Of a stretch of DNA of 64,000 bases, positions 56,120 through 64,000 are shown piece by piece. The stretch covers positions 183,908 to 247,907 of the forward strand of contig NZ_SELS01000007.1 in NCBI RefSeq assembly GCF_004197395.1. The letters are read 5' to 3'. This DNA comes from Paraburkholderia sp. UYCP14C. GTDB lineage: Bacteria > Pseudomonadota > Gammaproteobacteria > Burkholderiales > Burkholderiaceae. The position numbers and the translations under genes are program-made. Positions within the stretch are counted from its first letter, which is position 1. Each line of letters begins with the position of its first letter. The notes beneath the pieces are model-generated. The model ran no database searches and had not been told where the DNA came from. It saw only the letters and a list, made by a program, of their open reading frames with translations.

Positions 56120-56322
56120 ACGGGAAATCCGGTTCATGTACACCAGGTGATCTTGCCAAGTCTTCCGATGCAAACGTCCAGAAAACGTGACCAACGGGTA
56201 TTCGACGTATTTGCCAGCGGTCTGTTCAACCGCTCTGATCGTCTCCCGCCGTTTTGGTCCGGGTGGACGCAATAGCCCGCGCCGTGCAGCCCGATCGTAA
56301 TGCCGATACGCAACCCGTTCAC
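56120..56322 (-). pseudogene. Possible N-terminal remnant of a second DUF2827 glycosyltransferase gene
   Basis: Directly after the DUF4019 stop, a GTG/TTG-started frame reads LRIGITIGLHGAG, closely matching the opening of DUF2827 proteins (compare MRIGISVITHHGQN in the neighbouring pseudogene). After about 12 residues the similarity stops and no frame continues the domain. The rest of the 329-bp gap (55990-56318) shows no gene. Confidence 0.4.
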
Positions 56323-56795
56323 GGCTTGGCGCCGTTCACCGCTGTCGCGCCTTGGGGCTGACGCGGTATATAGCCGGTCAAGTGCCACTGACCATCGGCA
56401 TCCAACTGGAAGCTCAGCAATTCGAAGACCGTGCGGCCGCTGGCAAGCGTCGACGTAAAATCCACGTTCGCATAAAGTCCATCTGGAATCCCCGGAAAAC
56501 CGATGTACTGGATCCGGGTGATCGAAGACCAGCCGCGCCGGGTGACAGCCCCCAGCGCTTCACGAGCCTCGCGCGTCGTGCTGACGAACTGGGCCTGCGG
56601 GATCTTCGCCTTGACGAACGGTGCCGCGTCCCGCCATGCCTCGGCATAGTGATTCGAATCGAACTGCTGAAATACGCGGTCCGCGTCTGTCAGCAATTCG
56701 TCGGCCGAAGTTCCCTGCGCGGCGGCGGCAATCGTGCAGGACGTCCCCAGCACGCAGATGGCGGCCAACTTGAGAATTGAGGTGATGTGCTTCAA
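56319..56795 (-). CDS. DUF4019 exported protein
   Basis: A 158-residue protein with signal peptide (KHITSILKLAAICVLGTSC), possibly a lipoprotein given the LGTSC cysteine. The mature part is a DUF4019 domain: ADRVFQQFDSNHYAEAWRDAAP, REALGAVTRRGW, GLYANVDFTSTL, ELLSFQLDADGQWHLTGY. The start is TTG at 56795, because GGGAG lies 6 bp upstream and the signal peptide begins there; the farther frame start is another TTG without a site. The role is unknown; periplasmic. Confidence 0.75.
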   Translation of the reverse strand: MKHITSILKLAAICVLGTSCTIAAAAQGTSADELLTDADRVFQQFDSNHYAEAWRDAAPFVKAKIPQAQFVSTTREAREALGAVTRRGWSSITRIQYIGFPGIPDGLYANVDFTSTLASGRTVFELLSFQLDADGQWHLTGYIPRQPQGATAVNGAKP

Positions 56796-56875
56796 GTAGT
56801 TCTCCCTACGCAAAATATGCCCGGTGTTAAATCATTGCTATTCGATGGTCATTGACCATGGGTGCGGTCCAGCAC

Positions 56876-57593
56876 TCAGGTTTGCTCAAAGAGTGCGGCA
56901 AGCGCGTCTCTGTCAATCTTCACGTTGTCTTCATTCTCAGGATCGAGTCCGCCAAGGAATGCATTCGCCGTGCGCCGGTATGGATCGAGGTGAGTGTCGT
57001 GCTCTGCGAACGCCTGCCGCAGGGCATGTCCACCCTCCTCGCAATCGAAGTGGTGATAGCGATATCCACACGCTCCGATCAGGTGCGAGTTGTGGACCAG
57101 CGGGTAACCGCCCGCCGCGGGTCATATCGTCCGCTGGTTCGCGCGCTTCCAAGCCATAGGTCAAGCCGAACGATTCGACCTCGCGCATACGTTGCTGGAT
57201 GAACTGCGGATGCCAGATGTACGGCACCTCGTGCACATTGCAGCGGTGCACGAGGCGCATCATTGGCGCAAACGCGGCGTGTTTGGGCAGATGCCAGACC
57301 TCATCGCAACGATCGGGTCGGAATGCATGCGTGGGTGTTTCGAGCGCGCCGCTCATTTCGATGATTACGTCCACCTCATCCGTGGCCACGCGCGTCCTCA
57401 TCACCCGCAGATTACGTGCGGTCAGATCGAGCTGGGACGGCATCACACCCTGGTCACCGGCATCGATAAGCAAAACAGACTGCACGAACGGTAGGCACTG
57501 AAATAGTTCGGCGAGAAAGATGGCATTCCGGCCAAGACCGTTCTGCCAGATATTCTGTCCGTGATGGGTGATAACTGAAATTCCGATACGCAT
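56876..57593 (-). pseudogene. DUF2827 glycosyltransferase-like gene with internal deletion and frameshift
   Basis: The first about 165 residues (RIGISVITHHGQNIWQNGLG, LPFVQSVLLIDAGDQ, DEVWHLPKH, YIWHPQFIQQR) are a normal DUF2827 N-terminus. After GLEAREPADDM the reading shifts: a different frame from about 57105 reads GGYPLVHNSHLIGACGYRYH, HFDCEEGGHALRQAFAEHDT and LDPYRRTANAFLGG, ending at TGA 56876. This is the family C-terminus. The central portion (roughly 100-150 residues, by comparison with the usual length) is missing. The gene is therefore almost certainly non-functional. Confidence 0.75.
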
Positions 57594-57717
57594 GTTCAAA
57601 ACCTGCACCCGATGCTTTGAATCCTCGCTCGTGGCAGAGGCTGGCAACTCGATCAGTCCACGTTGTTAGAAGAGGTTCGACGCCACATCGCTCCTGCGGA
57701 TATCGGGCTCATGTTCA

Positions 57718-59412
57718 TCAGGTCGCCCTGCCATGCACCAGCTCGTCCAGCGATACCGCAACCCGCCCGACGACCTCTGCCCAATCCCCCGGCGTCGTTT
57801 GCCGGAACAGGCGCATCACCCGTGGATACCACGGCGAATCCGTCCTGTCTTGCATCCAGCGCCAGTCCGTCCACGGCTTATGCAACAGAAGCCAGCAAGG
57901 CTTGCCCAGTGCGCCGGCCAGGTGCGCTACGGATGTGTCGACGGAGATCACCAGGTCCAGCTGGCTGACGAGGGCCGCGGTATCGGCGAAATCCTCCAGT
58001 TCGTGGGCGGCCGACACCGTGGGCAATTGCGTCTGCAGATGCGCCGGTTCGTCTTCACCCTGTCCTTTCTGCAGGCTCACGAACGTTACGCCCTGCACCG
58101 ACCAGAGCGGCGCGAGCGACAGCAGACCGGGCAAGGACCGGAGTGCATCGTGCTGATGGTCCGTCGAGCCCCTCCAGACGAGACCGACCTTGAACCCGCG
58201 CGCAGGCAATCGGGCACGCCAATGTCCTACCCTGTCGGGCAGCGCGTGAAGATAGGGAAGATGCGCGGGAATGTTGTCGGTCGTGGTGCCAACATGCAAC
58301 GGAAGGCTCATGATCAGCGACCAGTAATCGTGCGGACCGACTTCCCCGTCGTGACAGACCACCTCATCGATTCCTTCGAGCGTCTCCATGAGCGACTTCA
58401 ACGGCGCAGGACAGAGCAACGTGAGACGACGCAGGCCACGCGCCTTGAGTAGCGGCGCGTATCGGGCCAACTGGATAGCGTCACCCAGACCCTGCTCGTG
58501 CCATATCGCGAGAGACCGGCCAGCCAGAGGTTCGCCCCGCCATTGCGGAAAGCCCGGATCAGGAACCGACACATCGAATGCACTGCACCCCCGGTATCGG
58601 GCCTCAGCGTGATGCCAGCCCTCAGCGTATCGTCCCTGGCTCAGCAGAAGCAATGCCAGATTCCAGCCGGCATCCGCGAAATCGGGATGCTGCTGCAGGA
58701 CATCCCGGTACATCACTTCGGCTTCGTCGTAACGATTTAGCTCTCGCAGGGCGGTACCGAGATTGTTCCGTGCATCCGCGTGCCCCGGATCGATCTCCAG
58801 CGCGTGACGGAATGCCTGTTCCGACTCGCCGAAACGTCCGGATCGCAGAAGCTGCAACCCGAGGTTATAGTGGGCACGAAGGTAGCCCGGATCATTCCGG
58901 ATAGCTAGACGATATGCCGTCTCGGCCTCACTGTAACGCCCCATCTGATCAAGCAGGATTCCCAGGTTGTTCAGGGAATCGTTGGATTCCGGGTCCAGCG
59001 TCAATACCTGACGAAACGCGCGCTCCGCCTCGTCCCGACGCCCGGTCCCCATGAACACCATGCCAAGATTTCGGTGGGCAGGCGCATAGTCAGGCGCCAG
59101 TTCGATCGCACGGCGACATGCCGTCTGCGCCTCCTGAGGCCGTCCCAACTGGAGCAGCGTGTCGGCCAGATTACCCAGGTACACAGGGCTCTCGCTGATC
59201 CCGTTTGCCTGCCTGATCAACACCGCAGCCAGGGCGAGCGCGCCCCGGCTGGCATGAATCAGCCCCAGCAAGTGAAGCGCATCCGCATGTTTCGGATCGT
59301 CCATAAGCACCTGCAGGTAACCCTCTTCGGCCTCCTGCACGCGTCCAGCCTGGTGTGCCTCGAATGCGGGCAGGAATGCCGACAGGAAAACTGTGTCGTA
59401 TTGATTCGTCAT
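57718..59412 (-). CDS. TPR-containing glycosyltransferase (GT9/heptosyltransferase-like C-terminus)
   Basis: A 564-residue cytosolic protein. Residues about 10-290 are seven to eight TPR units (for example AEEGYLQVLMDDPKHADALH, AERAFRQVLTLDPESNDSLN). Residues 310-564 form a GT-B half with WHEQGLGDAIQLARYAPLL, VGLVWRGS and the nucleotide-sugar motif SVDTSVAHLAGALGKPCWLL followed by DWRWMQDRTDSPWYP. The architecture is that of bacterial TPR-GTs that modify proteins. It overlaps the preceding TPR-GT by 4 bp. Confidence 0.87.
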   Translation of the reverse strand: MTNQYDTVFLSAFLPAFEAHQAGRVQEAEEGYLQVLMDDPKHADALHLLGLIHASRGALALAAVLIRQANGISESPVYLGNLADTLLQLGRPQEAQTACRRAIELAPDYAPAHRNLGMVFMGTGRRDEAERAFRQVLTLDPESNDSLNNLGILLDQMGRYSEAETAYRLAIRNDPGYLRAHYNLGLQLLRSGRFGESEQAFRHALEIDPGHADARNNLGTALRELNRYDEAEVMYRDVLQQHPDFADAGWNLALLLLSQGRYAEGWHHAEARYRGCSAFDVSVPDPGFPQWRGEPLAGRSLAIWHEQGLGDAIQLARYAPLLKARGLRRLTLLCPAPLKSLMETLEGIDEVVCHDGEVGPHDYWSLIMSLPLHVGTTTDNIPAHLPYLHALPDRVGHWRARLPARGFKVGLVWRGSTDHQHDALRSLPGLLSLAPLWSVQGVTFVSLQKGQGEDEPAHLQTQLPTVSAAHELEDFADTAALVSQLDLVISVDTSVAHLAGALGKPCWLLLHKPWTDWRWMQDRTDSPWYPRVMRLFRQTTPGDWAEVVGRVAVSLDELVHGRAT

Positions 59413-61241
59413 TCCCCACCCCTTTGCACGGGTTGCGGCGCACCAGTCCCAACCAGCGAAGCGAGATCGCGCGCGACTTGCGCCAGCACCGGATCCCATT
59501 GGCCATACGCCTGTTGCCGGTACAGCCGGATCGACGGATACCATGGGCTGTCGATGCGTTCGGTCATCCAGACCCAGTGCGGCCGGACATCCAGCAATAC
59601 CCATGCGGGCACACCCAGGGCGCCGGCCAGATGCGCGACCGACGTACACACGGTGATCACCAGATCCAGGCTTTGGAGCAACGCCGCCGTATCATCGAAC
59701 GACGCGAGCTCCGACGTAGGGTCGGCCAAACTTAATCCGGCCTCGCACATGACCTCCGCCTCATCGCCGCCGCCGACCTGCACACTGACAAAATCAACCC
59801 CGTCCACGACGCTCAACGCGCTCGCGAAGGCAAGTGGATTGACGGAGCGAAACGGATTGCGCTGATGCGCGCGGCTGCCGGTCCACGCCAGCCCCACCCT
59901 GAGCTTGCTTGCCCTCTTCGTGGATCGTGCACGCCACGCGTTGACCTTGGTGCGATCTGCCCGAAGGTAGGATGTCGTGACGGGCAACTGGTCCGGTGTC
60001 ACAGCAAGCGTCAACGGCAGGCTTGCCAGCGGCAGTTGAAAGTCGTATCCGGGCCAGGAAAGCGGCTGATCGTGCGCCACGATTGTCCCCACCTCATGGC
60101 CCATACTGCGCTGAACCAGCTGGAACAGGGACGCAAAGCAGCAAAAAACCAGTTTGCCCCCTGCGTGGCTGACGATTCCGGCGATGAGCGGAAGGAATCG
60201 CACGAATTGCAGGACGTCTCCGTAGCCTTGCTCACTCCATACAAAAAGGGTTTTGCCCTCGAGTGATTCTCCGGTCCAGCGTGGTGCCGACAGGGTCGGC
60301 AGCGTGTCGCGAAGCTCGGGGGAACCGTCCCATCGCGCCTCATGGCTTACCCAACCCGTAACATAGTCGCCGCGCAGCAATTGCAACATGGCGAGCGTCC
60401 AGGTGAAGGACTTACTACCTGGCTCAAGACCCGACGCACGCTGCGCACAATACAGTGCGCGATCCCATTCCTGGAGTTCACTGAGTACATTCACACAGGT
60501 TTGCAGCGCAATCGGATAGTCCGGCGCAAGCGCGCACGCGCGCTCGACCGCGACCTGGGCCGCGGCCGGATCTCGCCGCTTCAACAGCACTGTCGCGAGG
60601 TTGGTCCACGCCAGCGCATTGGTGGACTCGTCACGAAGGACGTCCTCAAGTAGCGACTGAGCCTCATCGTGACTACCCAGCTCGATATACGCGGCGGCCA
60701 TATTGTTGCGTAACATGGACACGGACTGATCAAGCCGCATCGCGCGCTGGTAGGCATCGAGTGCGAGGTCGTGTCGCCCGCCCAACTGATACATCAGGCC
60801 AAGCGTGAACCAGCCGAGAGCGTCCATGGGCACGCGTTCGCAGTACGTCGCGGCAACACGTTGCGCGAGATCAAACCGGCCCAGACCCCGCAGGAGTTCG
60901 ATCCATTCCAGCACCCATTTCTCGCCTTCCGTAGAGTGGCGATAGGCGCGCTCAAACCACGCCTGCGCCACTTCACGCTCGCCAAGATCCCGCGCGATAT
61001 ACGCGAGCTCCACCTGCACGCGAGTGTCATCCGCTGCGTCTTGCAGCGTGCGATCCAGCAACGCACGCGCTTCGACGTGGCGCCCACGCAGTCGCAGGAG
61101 CCGGCCCGTCGCCGCCGAGATTCCCGGATCCTCGGAGTGCTCAGGACGACGAGACTGGAGCAGGCGCCATGCCCCGACAAGATCGCCCTGCGAGGTTAGT
61201 TCGTCGATACGCTCAAGGTACGCCGCGATGTCACTGCTCAT
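59409..61241 (-). CDS. TPR-containing glycosyltransferase (GT9-like), first of a coupled pair
   Basis: A 610-residue homologue of the downstream gene. TPR-like repeats cover about residues 5-330; the catalytic half has WSEQGYGDVLQFVRFLPLI, VGLAWTGSRAHQRNP and VCTSVAHLAGALGVPAW. The aspartate found in the paralogue (VDTSVAH) is replaced by Cys, so activity or specificity may differ. The ATGA overlap with the next gene suggests the two products act together, possibly as a heterodimer. Confidence 0.85.
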   Translation of the reverse strand: MSSDIAAYLERIDELTSQGDLVGAWRLLQSRRPEHSEDPGISAATGRLLRLRGRHVEARALLDRTLQDAADDTRVQVELAYIARDLGEREVAQAWFERAYRHSTEGEKWVLEWIELLRGLGRFDLAQRVAATYCERVPMDALGWFTLGLMYQLGGRHDLALDAYQRAMRLDQSVSMLRNNMAAAYIELGSHDEAQSLLEDVLRDESTNALAWTNLATVLLKRRDPAAAQVAVERACALAPDYPIALQTCVNVLSELQEWDRALYCAQRASGLEPGSKSFTWTLAMLQLLRGDYVTGWVSHEARWDGSPELRDTLPTLSAPRWTGESLEGKTLFVWSEQGYGDVLQFVRFLPLIAGIVSHAGGKLVFCCFASLFQLVQRSMGHEVGTIVAHDQPLSWPGYDFQLPLASLPLTLAVTPDQLPVTTSYLRADRTKVNAWRARSTKRASKLRVGLAWTGSRAHQRNPFRSVNPLAFASALSVVDGVDFVSVQVGGGDEAEVMCEAGLSLADPTSELASFDDTAALLQSLDLVITVCTSVAHLAGALGVPAWVLLDVRPHWVWMTERIDSPWYPSIRLYRQQAYGQWDPVLAQVARDLASLVGTGAPQPVQRGGE

Positions 61242-61332
61242 CTCAACCGCCCCCTGGAAGCCACAACGAGTACACCCCGCTCCCGAAAGGACACATAGCT
61301 TGTCCCATTTCGCCGATCCATCGACATCAACC

Positions 61333-61656
61333 TCACCTCAACTGCGAGATGATCGATATAGCGGCGAACAGACCGAACACCACCCCTGTCAGCCGACCTC
61401 GCCACGCCCCGGCACGAGCTGGCGGATCGACGAAGAAGCGCGGGCGGCGGGGGCGCGCCAGAATGTGCCACAGCCCCGGCAGGACGAACAGGATAACCGT
61501 CACCACCAATGCAACCAGACACACCCTGGCGACATCCGGCCGCAATCCGGCCACTCCGTCATCAAGCCAGTCGAAATACTCGACTGCCGACATCGTCAAA
61601 AATGTCACTGCTCCGCTCACTAGCAGGTTGGCGACAAAACGATCGGTGTAATCCAC
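61333..61656 (-). CDS. Small three-span membrane protein downstream of the adhesin
   Basis: A 107-residue protein starting at GTG 61656 with AAAGGAGAG correctly spaced. Hydrophobic segments lie at about 8-28 (VANLLVSGAVTFLTMSAVEY), 46-66 (CLVALVVTVILFVLPGLWHI) and 88-105 (TGVVFGLFAAISIISQL). No family recognised. It begins 34 bp after the adhesin stop on the same strand, so it may be a dedicated accessory factor, as inner-membrane partners are known for other trimeric autotransporters; this is inference. Confidence 0.65.
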   Translation of the reverse strand: MDYTDRFVANLLVSGAVTFLTMSAVEYFDWLDDGVAGLRPDVARVCLVALVVTVILFVLPGLWHILARPRRPRFFVDPPARAGAWRGRLTGVVFGLFAAISIISQLR

Positions 61657-61690
61657 GACACGCTCTCCTTTCGCACTCACGAGATCCGCC

Positions 61691-64000
61691 TTACCACTGA
61701 TATCCAAGGCCAGCGCCATACACCGTCCCCGAGGCGCTGCTGCTGACTCCACCTTTGACCTTCAGATTGTCGGTAATCCGCGCCGTAAATCCGATCGCAA
61801 CTGCCGAGTAGCCCTGGTAGTGCCCAGTGCCGATCCCGATCGACAAGGTCTTGCCCGGATCGACATCGGGAATCATCGTCAGCGCGGTTGCGCCCGCGAC
61901 ACCCAAGTACGCTTGCCGCGCCAGTGCGTTCACGCCCTGCTGAACCGAGTTCAACTGCGACATGTTGACCGCATCAGTCGGATTGACGCCCGGTGCCACA
62001 TTCGTGATGGTCCGCTCATTGCCGGGTGAGCCGACCGACACCGAGTTCGGTTCGCTGGCGACCGAGCCGGAGCCCAGCGCCACGGAGTTTGGTGCGGACG
62101 CCGTGGCATTCGCGCCCCACGCCGACGAGCCGGTGCCGGTCGCCTGGGCGCCCGAGCCCACCGCGACGGTATGGCCCGCACTCGCGGTCGAATTGCCGCC
62201 GATCGCCACCGATTCCGTGCCCGTTGCGCTCGCCGCGTTACCGCTTGAATTCACCCCGGTATAGGGCGACGACGCGGTGCCGGTGCCGGTGCCTGTACTT
62301 GCCGACGACGAGGACGGAAGCTGTGTACCGGACGAGGTGCTGCCGGTCGCGGAACCGATTTGCGCTTCGATCGCGGTTTCAAACGTGTACAGCTGGCTGC
62401 CGTTGATCGCATCGGTACTGGTTGCGGAGATCGCGCCTGCCGCGACGTTGGTCAGTGCGACAGCCGAACTCGCACCGACACCGCCGAGCGTCACACTGTT
62501 ATGCGAGCCGTTGTCGTACAGCACAGCGTCGCTTGCCACCGAGGCCACCGCCTGCAACTGGCTCACGTTCACCGCATCGGTCGGCGCGGTGCCAGCGGCG
62601 ACACCGGTGAGCTGGCGCGCGCCCGCGGTGCCGGTGAAGTCGACTGTGGTGCCGCCGGTATTGGCACCCACCGTGATCGTGCCGTTGCCCGGTGCACCGC
62701 CTACCTGCTGCACGAGGCCGACCGTGCCGGTGGCAATACCGGTCGATAGCGCGCTGATGCTGTTGTTCGTCGTCCTGAGTCCGGTCGACAGCGATGCCAC
62801 GTTGCTGTTCGTCGTGCTCAGGCCTGTGGACAGCGAAGCCACACCGCTCTGTGCCGTGCTGACGCCCGTCGACAGCGAGCTGATACCCGTCGAGGCCGAG
62901 GTCGACAGTGACACCAGGTTGCTGTTGGTCGTGCTCAGACCCGTCGACAGTGAGCTGATACCCGTCGAGGCCGAAGTCGACAGCGACACCACATTGCTGT
63001 TGGTCGTGCTCAGACCCGTCGACAGCGAGTTCACACCGCTCTGCGCCGTGCTGACGCCCGTCGACAGCGAGCTGATACCGGTCGAGGCAGACGTCGACAG
63101 CGACACCACGTTGCTGTTCGTCGTGCTCAGACCCGTCGACAGTGAGTTCACACCACTCTGCGCCGTGCTGACGCCCGTCGACAGCGAGCTGATACCGGTC
63201 GAGGCAGACGTCGACAGCGACACCACATTGCTATTCGTCGTGCTCAGACCCGTCGACAGTGAGTTCACGCCGCTCTGCGCCGTGCTGACGCCCGTCGACA
63301 GCGAGCTGATGCCCGTCGAGGCCGAGGTCGACAGTGACACCACATTGCTGTTGGTCGTGCTCAGGCCTGTGGACAGCGAGTTCACGCCACTCTGCGCCGT
63401 GCTGACGCCCGTCGACAGCGAACTGATGCCCGTCGAGGCAGACGTCGACAGTGACTCCACATTGCTGTTCGTCGTGCTCAGACCGGTCGACAGCGAGTTC
63501 ACACCGCTCTGCGCCGTACTGACGCCCGTCGACAGCGAACTGATGCCCGTCGAGGCAGACGTCGACAGCGAGTCCACGTTGCTGTTGGTCGTGCTCAGAC
63601 CCGTCGACAGCGAGTTCACGCCGCTCTGTGCCGTGCTGACGCCCGTCGACAGCGAGCTGATACCCGTCGAGGCCGAAGTCGAGAGCGAACTGATACCCGT
63701 CGACGCCGAGGTTGACAGCGAGCTGATGCCCGTCGACAGCGAGCTGATACCGGTCGAGGCCGAGGTCGACAGCGAGTCCACGTTGCTGTTGATCGTGCTC
63801 AGACCCGTCGACAGCGAGTTCACGCCGCTCTGCGCCGTGCTGACGCCCGTCGACAGCGAACTGATACCGGTCGACGCCGAAGTCGACAGCGACACCACAT
63901 TGCTGTTGGTCGTGCTCAGACCAGTCGACAGCGAGTTCACGCCGCTCTGCGCTGTGCTGACGCCCGTCGACAGCGAGCTGATGCCGGTCGAGGTCGACGT
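61691..64000 (-). CDS. Trimeric autotransporter adhesin, C-terminal 769 residues (5' end outside window)
   Basis: An outer-membrane trimeric autotransporter (type Vc). From the window edge inward: a stalk of SLST repeats (to about 62750); neck motifs [20 protein letters not shown] and [20 protein letters not shown]; YadA-like head repeats ([40 protein letters not shown]); a final neck [20 protein letters not shown]; and the YadA anchor of four strands ending GAGLGYQW. The stalk is about 60 percent Ser, Thr and Gly. Downstream membrane-protein and glycosyltransferase genes on the same strand suggest a dedicated locus. Confidence 0.93.
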   Translation of the reverse strand, partial: TSTSTGISSLSTGVSTAQSGVNSLSTGLSTTNSNVVSLSTSASTGISSLSTGVSTAQSGVNSLSTGLSTINSNVDSLSTSASTGISSLSTGISSLSTSASTGISSLSTSASTGISSLSTGVSTAQSGVNSLSTGLSTTNSNVDSLSTSASTGISSLSTGVSTAQSGVNSLSTGLSTTNSNVESLSTSASTGISSLSTGVSTAQSGVNSLSTGLSTTNSNVVSLSTSASTGISSLSTGVSTAQSGVNSLSTGLSTTNSNVVSLSTSASTGISSLSTGVSTAQSGVNSLSTGLSTTNSNVVSLSTSASTGISSLSTGVSTAQSGVNSLSTGLSTTNSNVVSLSTSASTGISSLSTGLSTTNSNLVSLSTSASTGISSLSTGVSTAQSGVASLSTGLSTTNSNVASLSTGLRTTNNSISALSTGIATGTVGLVQQVGGAPGNGTITVGANTGGTTVDFTGTAGARQLTGVAAGTAPTDAVNVSQLQAVASVASDAVLYDNGSHNSVTLGGVGASSAVALTNVAAGAISATSTDAINGSQLYTFETAIEAQIGSATGSTSSGTQLPSSSSASTGTGTGTASSPYTGVNSSGNAASATGTESVAIGGNSTASAGHTVAVGSGAQATGTGSSAWGANATASAPNSVALGSGSVASEPNSVSVGSPGNERTITNVAPGVNPTDAVNMSQLNSVQQGVNALARQAYLGVAGATALTMIPDVDPGKTLSIGIGTGHYQGYSAVAIGFTARITDNLKVKGGVSSSASGTVYGAGLGYQW
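62754..64000 (-). repeat. 117-bp (39-aa) SLST tandem repeats of the adhesin stalk
   Basis: The unit has three submotifs of 14, 11 and 14 residues: [25 protein letters not shown] and [14 protein letters not shown]. Copies of TCGTGCTCAGACCCGTCGAC start at 63004, 63121 and 63238, exactly 117 bp apart. About ten units are present, with a local run of shortened 11- and 7-residue units near 63660-63760. The array continues beyond the window. Confidence 0.9.

Noticed and set aside
62754-64000. CRISPR-like regular repeats
   Set aside because: The 117-bp period is in frame and encodes SLST protein repeats; there are no unique spacers between short palindromic repeats.

Overview
The window is high-GC DNA of a Burkholderiales bacterium, most likely Paraburkholderia or a close Burkholderia relative. 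This genus call is inference from gene content: a Gram-negative general porin, abundant sugar-acid catabolism, LysR/GntR/IclR regulators and a trimeric autotransporter with SLST repeats. About fifty genes are supported. No rRNA, tRNA, IS element, CRISPR array or replication origin was seen.

Layout. 0-2.3 kb: a response regulator (cut by the window edge), a divergent histidine kinase with an RsbRD-like N-terminus, and a GNAT acetyltransferase. 2.2-4.5 kb: a secreted protein with three 55-residue Cys-paired repeats, coupled to a small membrane protein, plus a periplasmic hypothetical protein. 4.6-5.9 kb: a Co/Ni-responsive dmeR-dmeF pair. 6.0-7.2 kb: pcaF thiolase with a well-formed promoter and operator-like repeats. 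7.6-13.1 kb: a D-erythronate/L-threonate catabolic operon (denD, otnI, otnC, otnK, ltnD, GntR), flanked by a PcaR-like IclR regulator. 14.3-16.5 kb: an M20 amidohydrolase and a divergent LysR gene. 16.6-24.7 kb: C-P lyase genes (phnF-TIGR03223-phnN divergent from phnGHIJKLM), with a perfect 16-bp palindrome in the divergent region.

24.7-32.5 kb: a hexonate/hexuronate module (GntR, two MFS transporters, L-gulonate/L-idonate-type dehydrogenase, ManD, UxuB-like reductase) that would feed L-gulonate, fructuronate and mannonate to 2-keto-3-deoxygluconate. 32.5-35.6 kb: an orphan PotD-like binding protein coupled to a dCache-HAMP-GGDEF diguanylate cyclase. This is the arrangement of the NspS-MbaA polyamine-sensing system. 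36-46 kb: an amino-acid binding protein, an AstE-like hydrolase, a porin, a LysR/MHS transporter/serine hydrolase group, an L-arabonate-type dehydratase and a DUF1801 protein.

46-64 kb differs in character, with AT-richer intergenic DNA and mixed codon use. It holds a MalT-like LuxR regulator, an OmpR-type response regulator, an internally duplicated GT34-like glycosyltransferase, a GT2-methyltransferase fusion, a DUF4019 protein, broken DUF2827 genes, two overlapping TPR-GT9-like glycosyltransferases, a small membrane protein, and the C-terminal 769 residues of a trimeric autotransporter adhesin built from 39-residue Ser/Thr-rich SLST repeats. The most interesting hypothesis is that the glycosyltransferases modify this adhesin or a co-regulated surface glycan, making a surface adhesin-glycosylation locus that has been partly eroded by gene decay.
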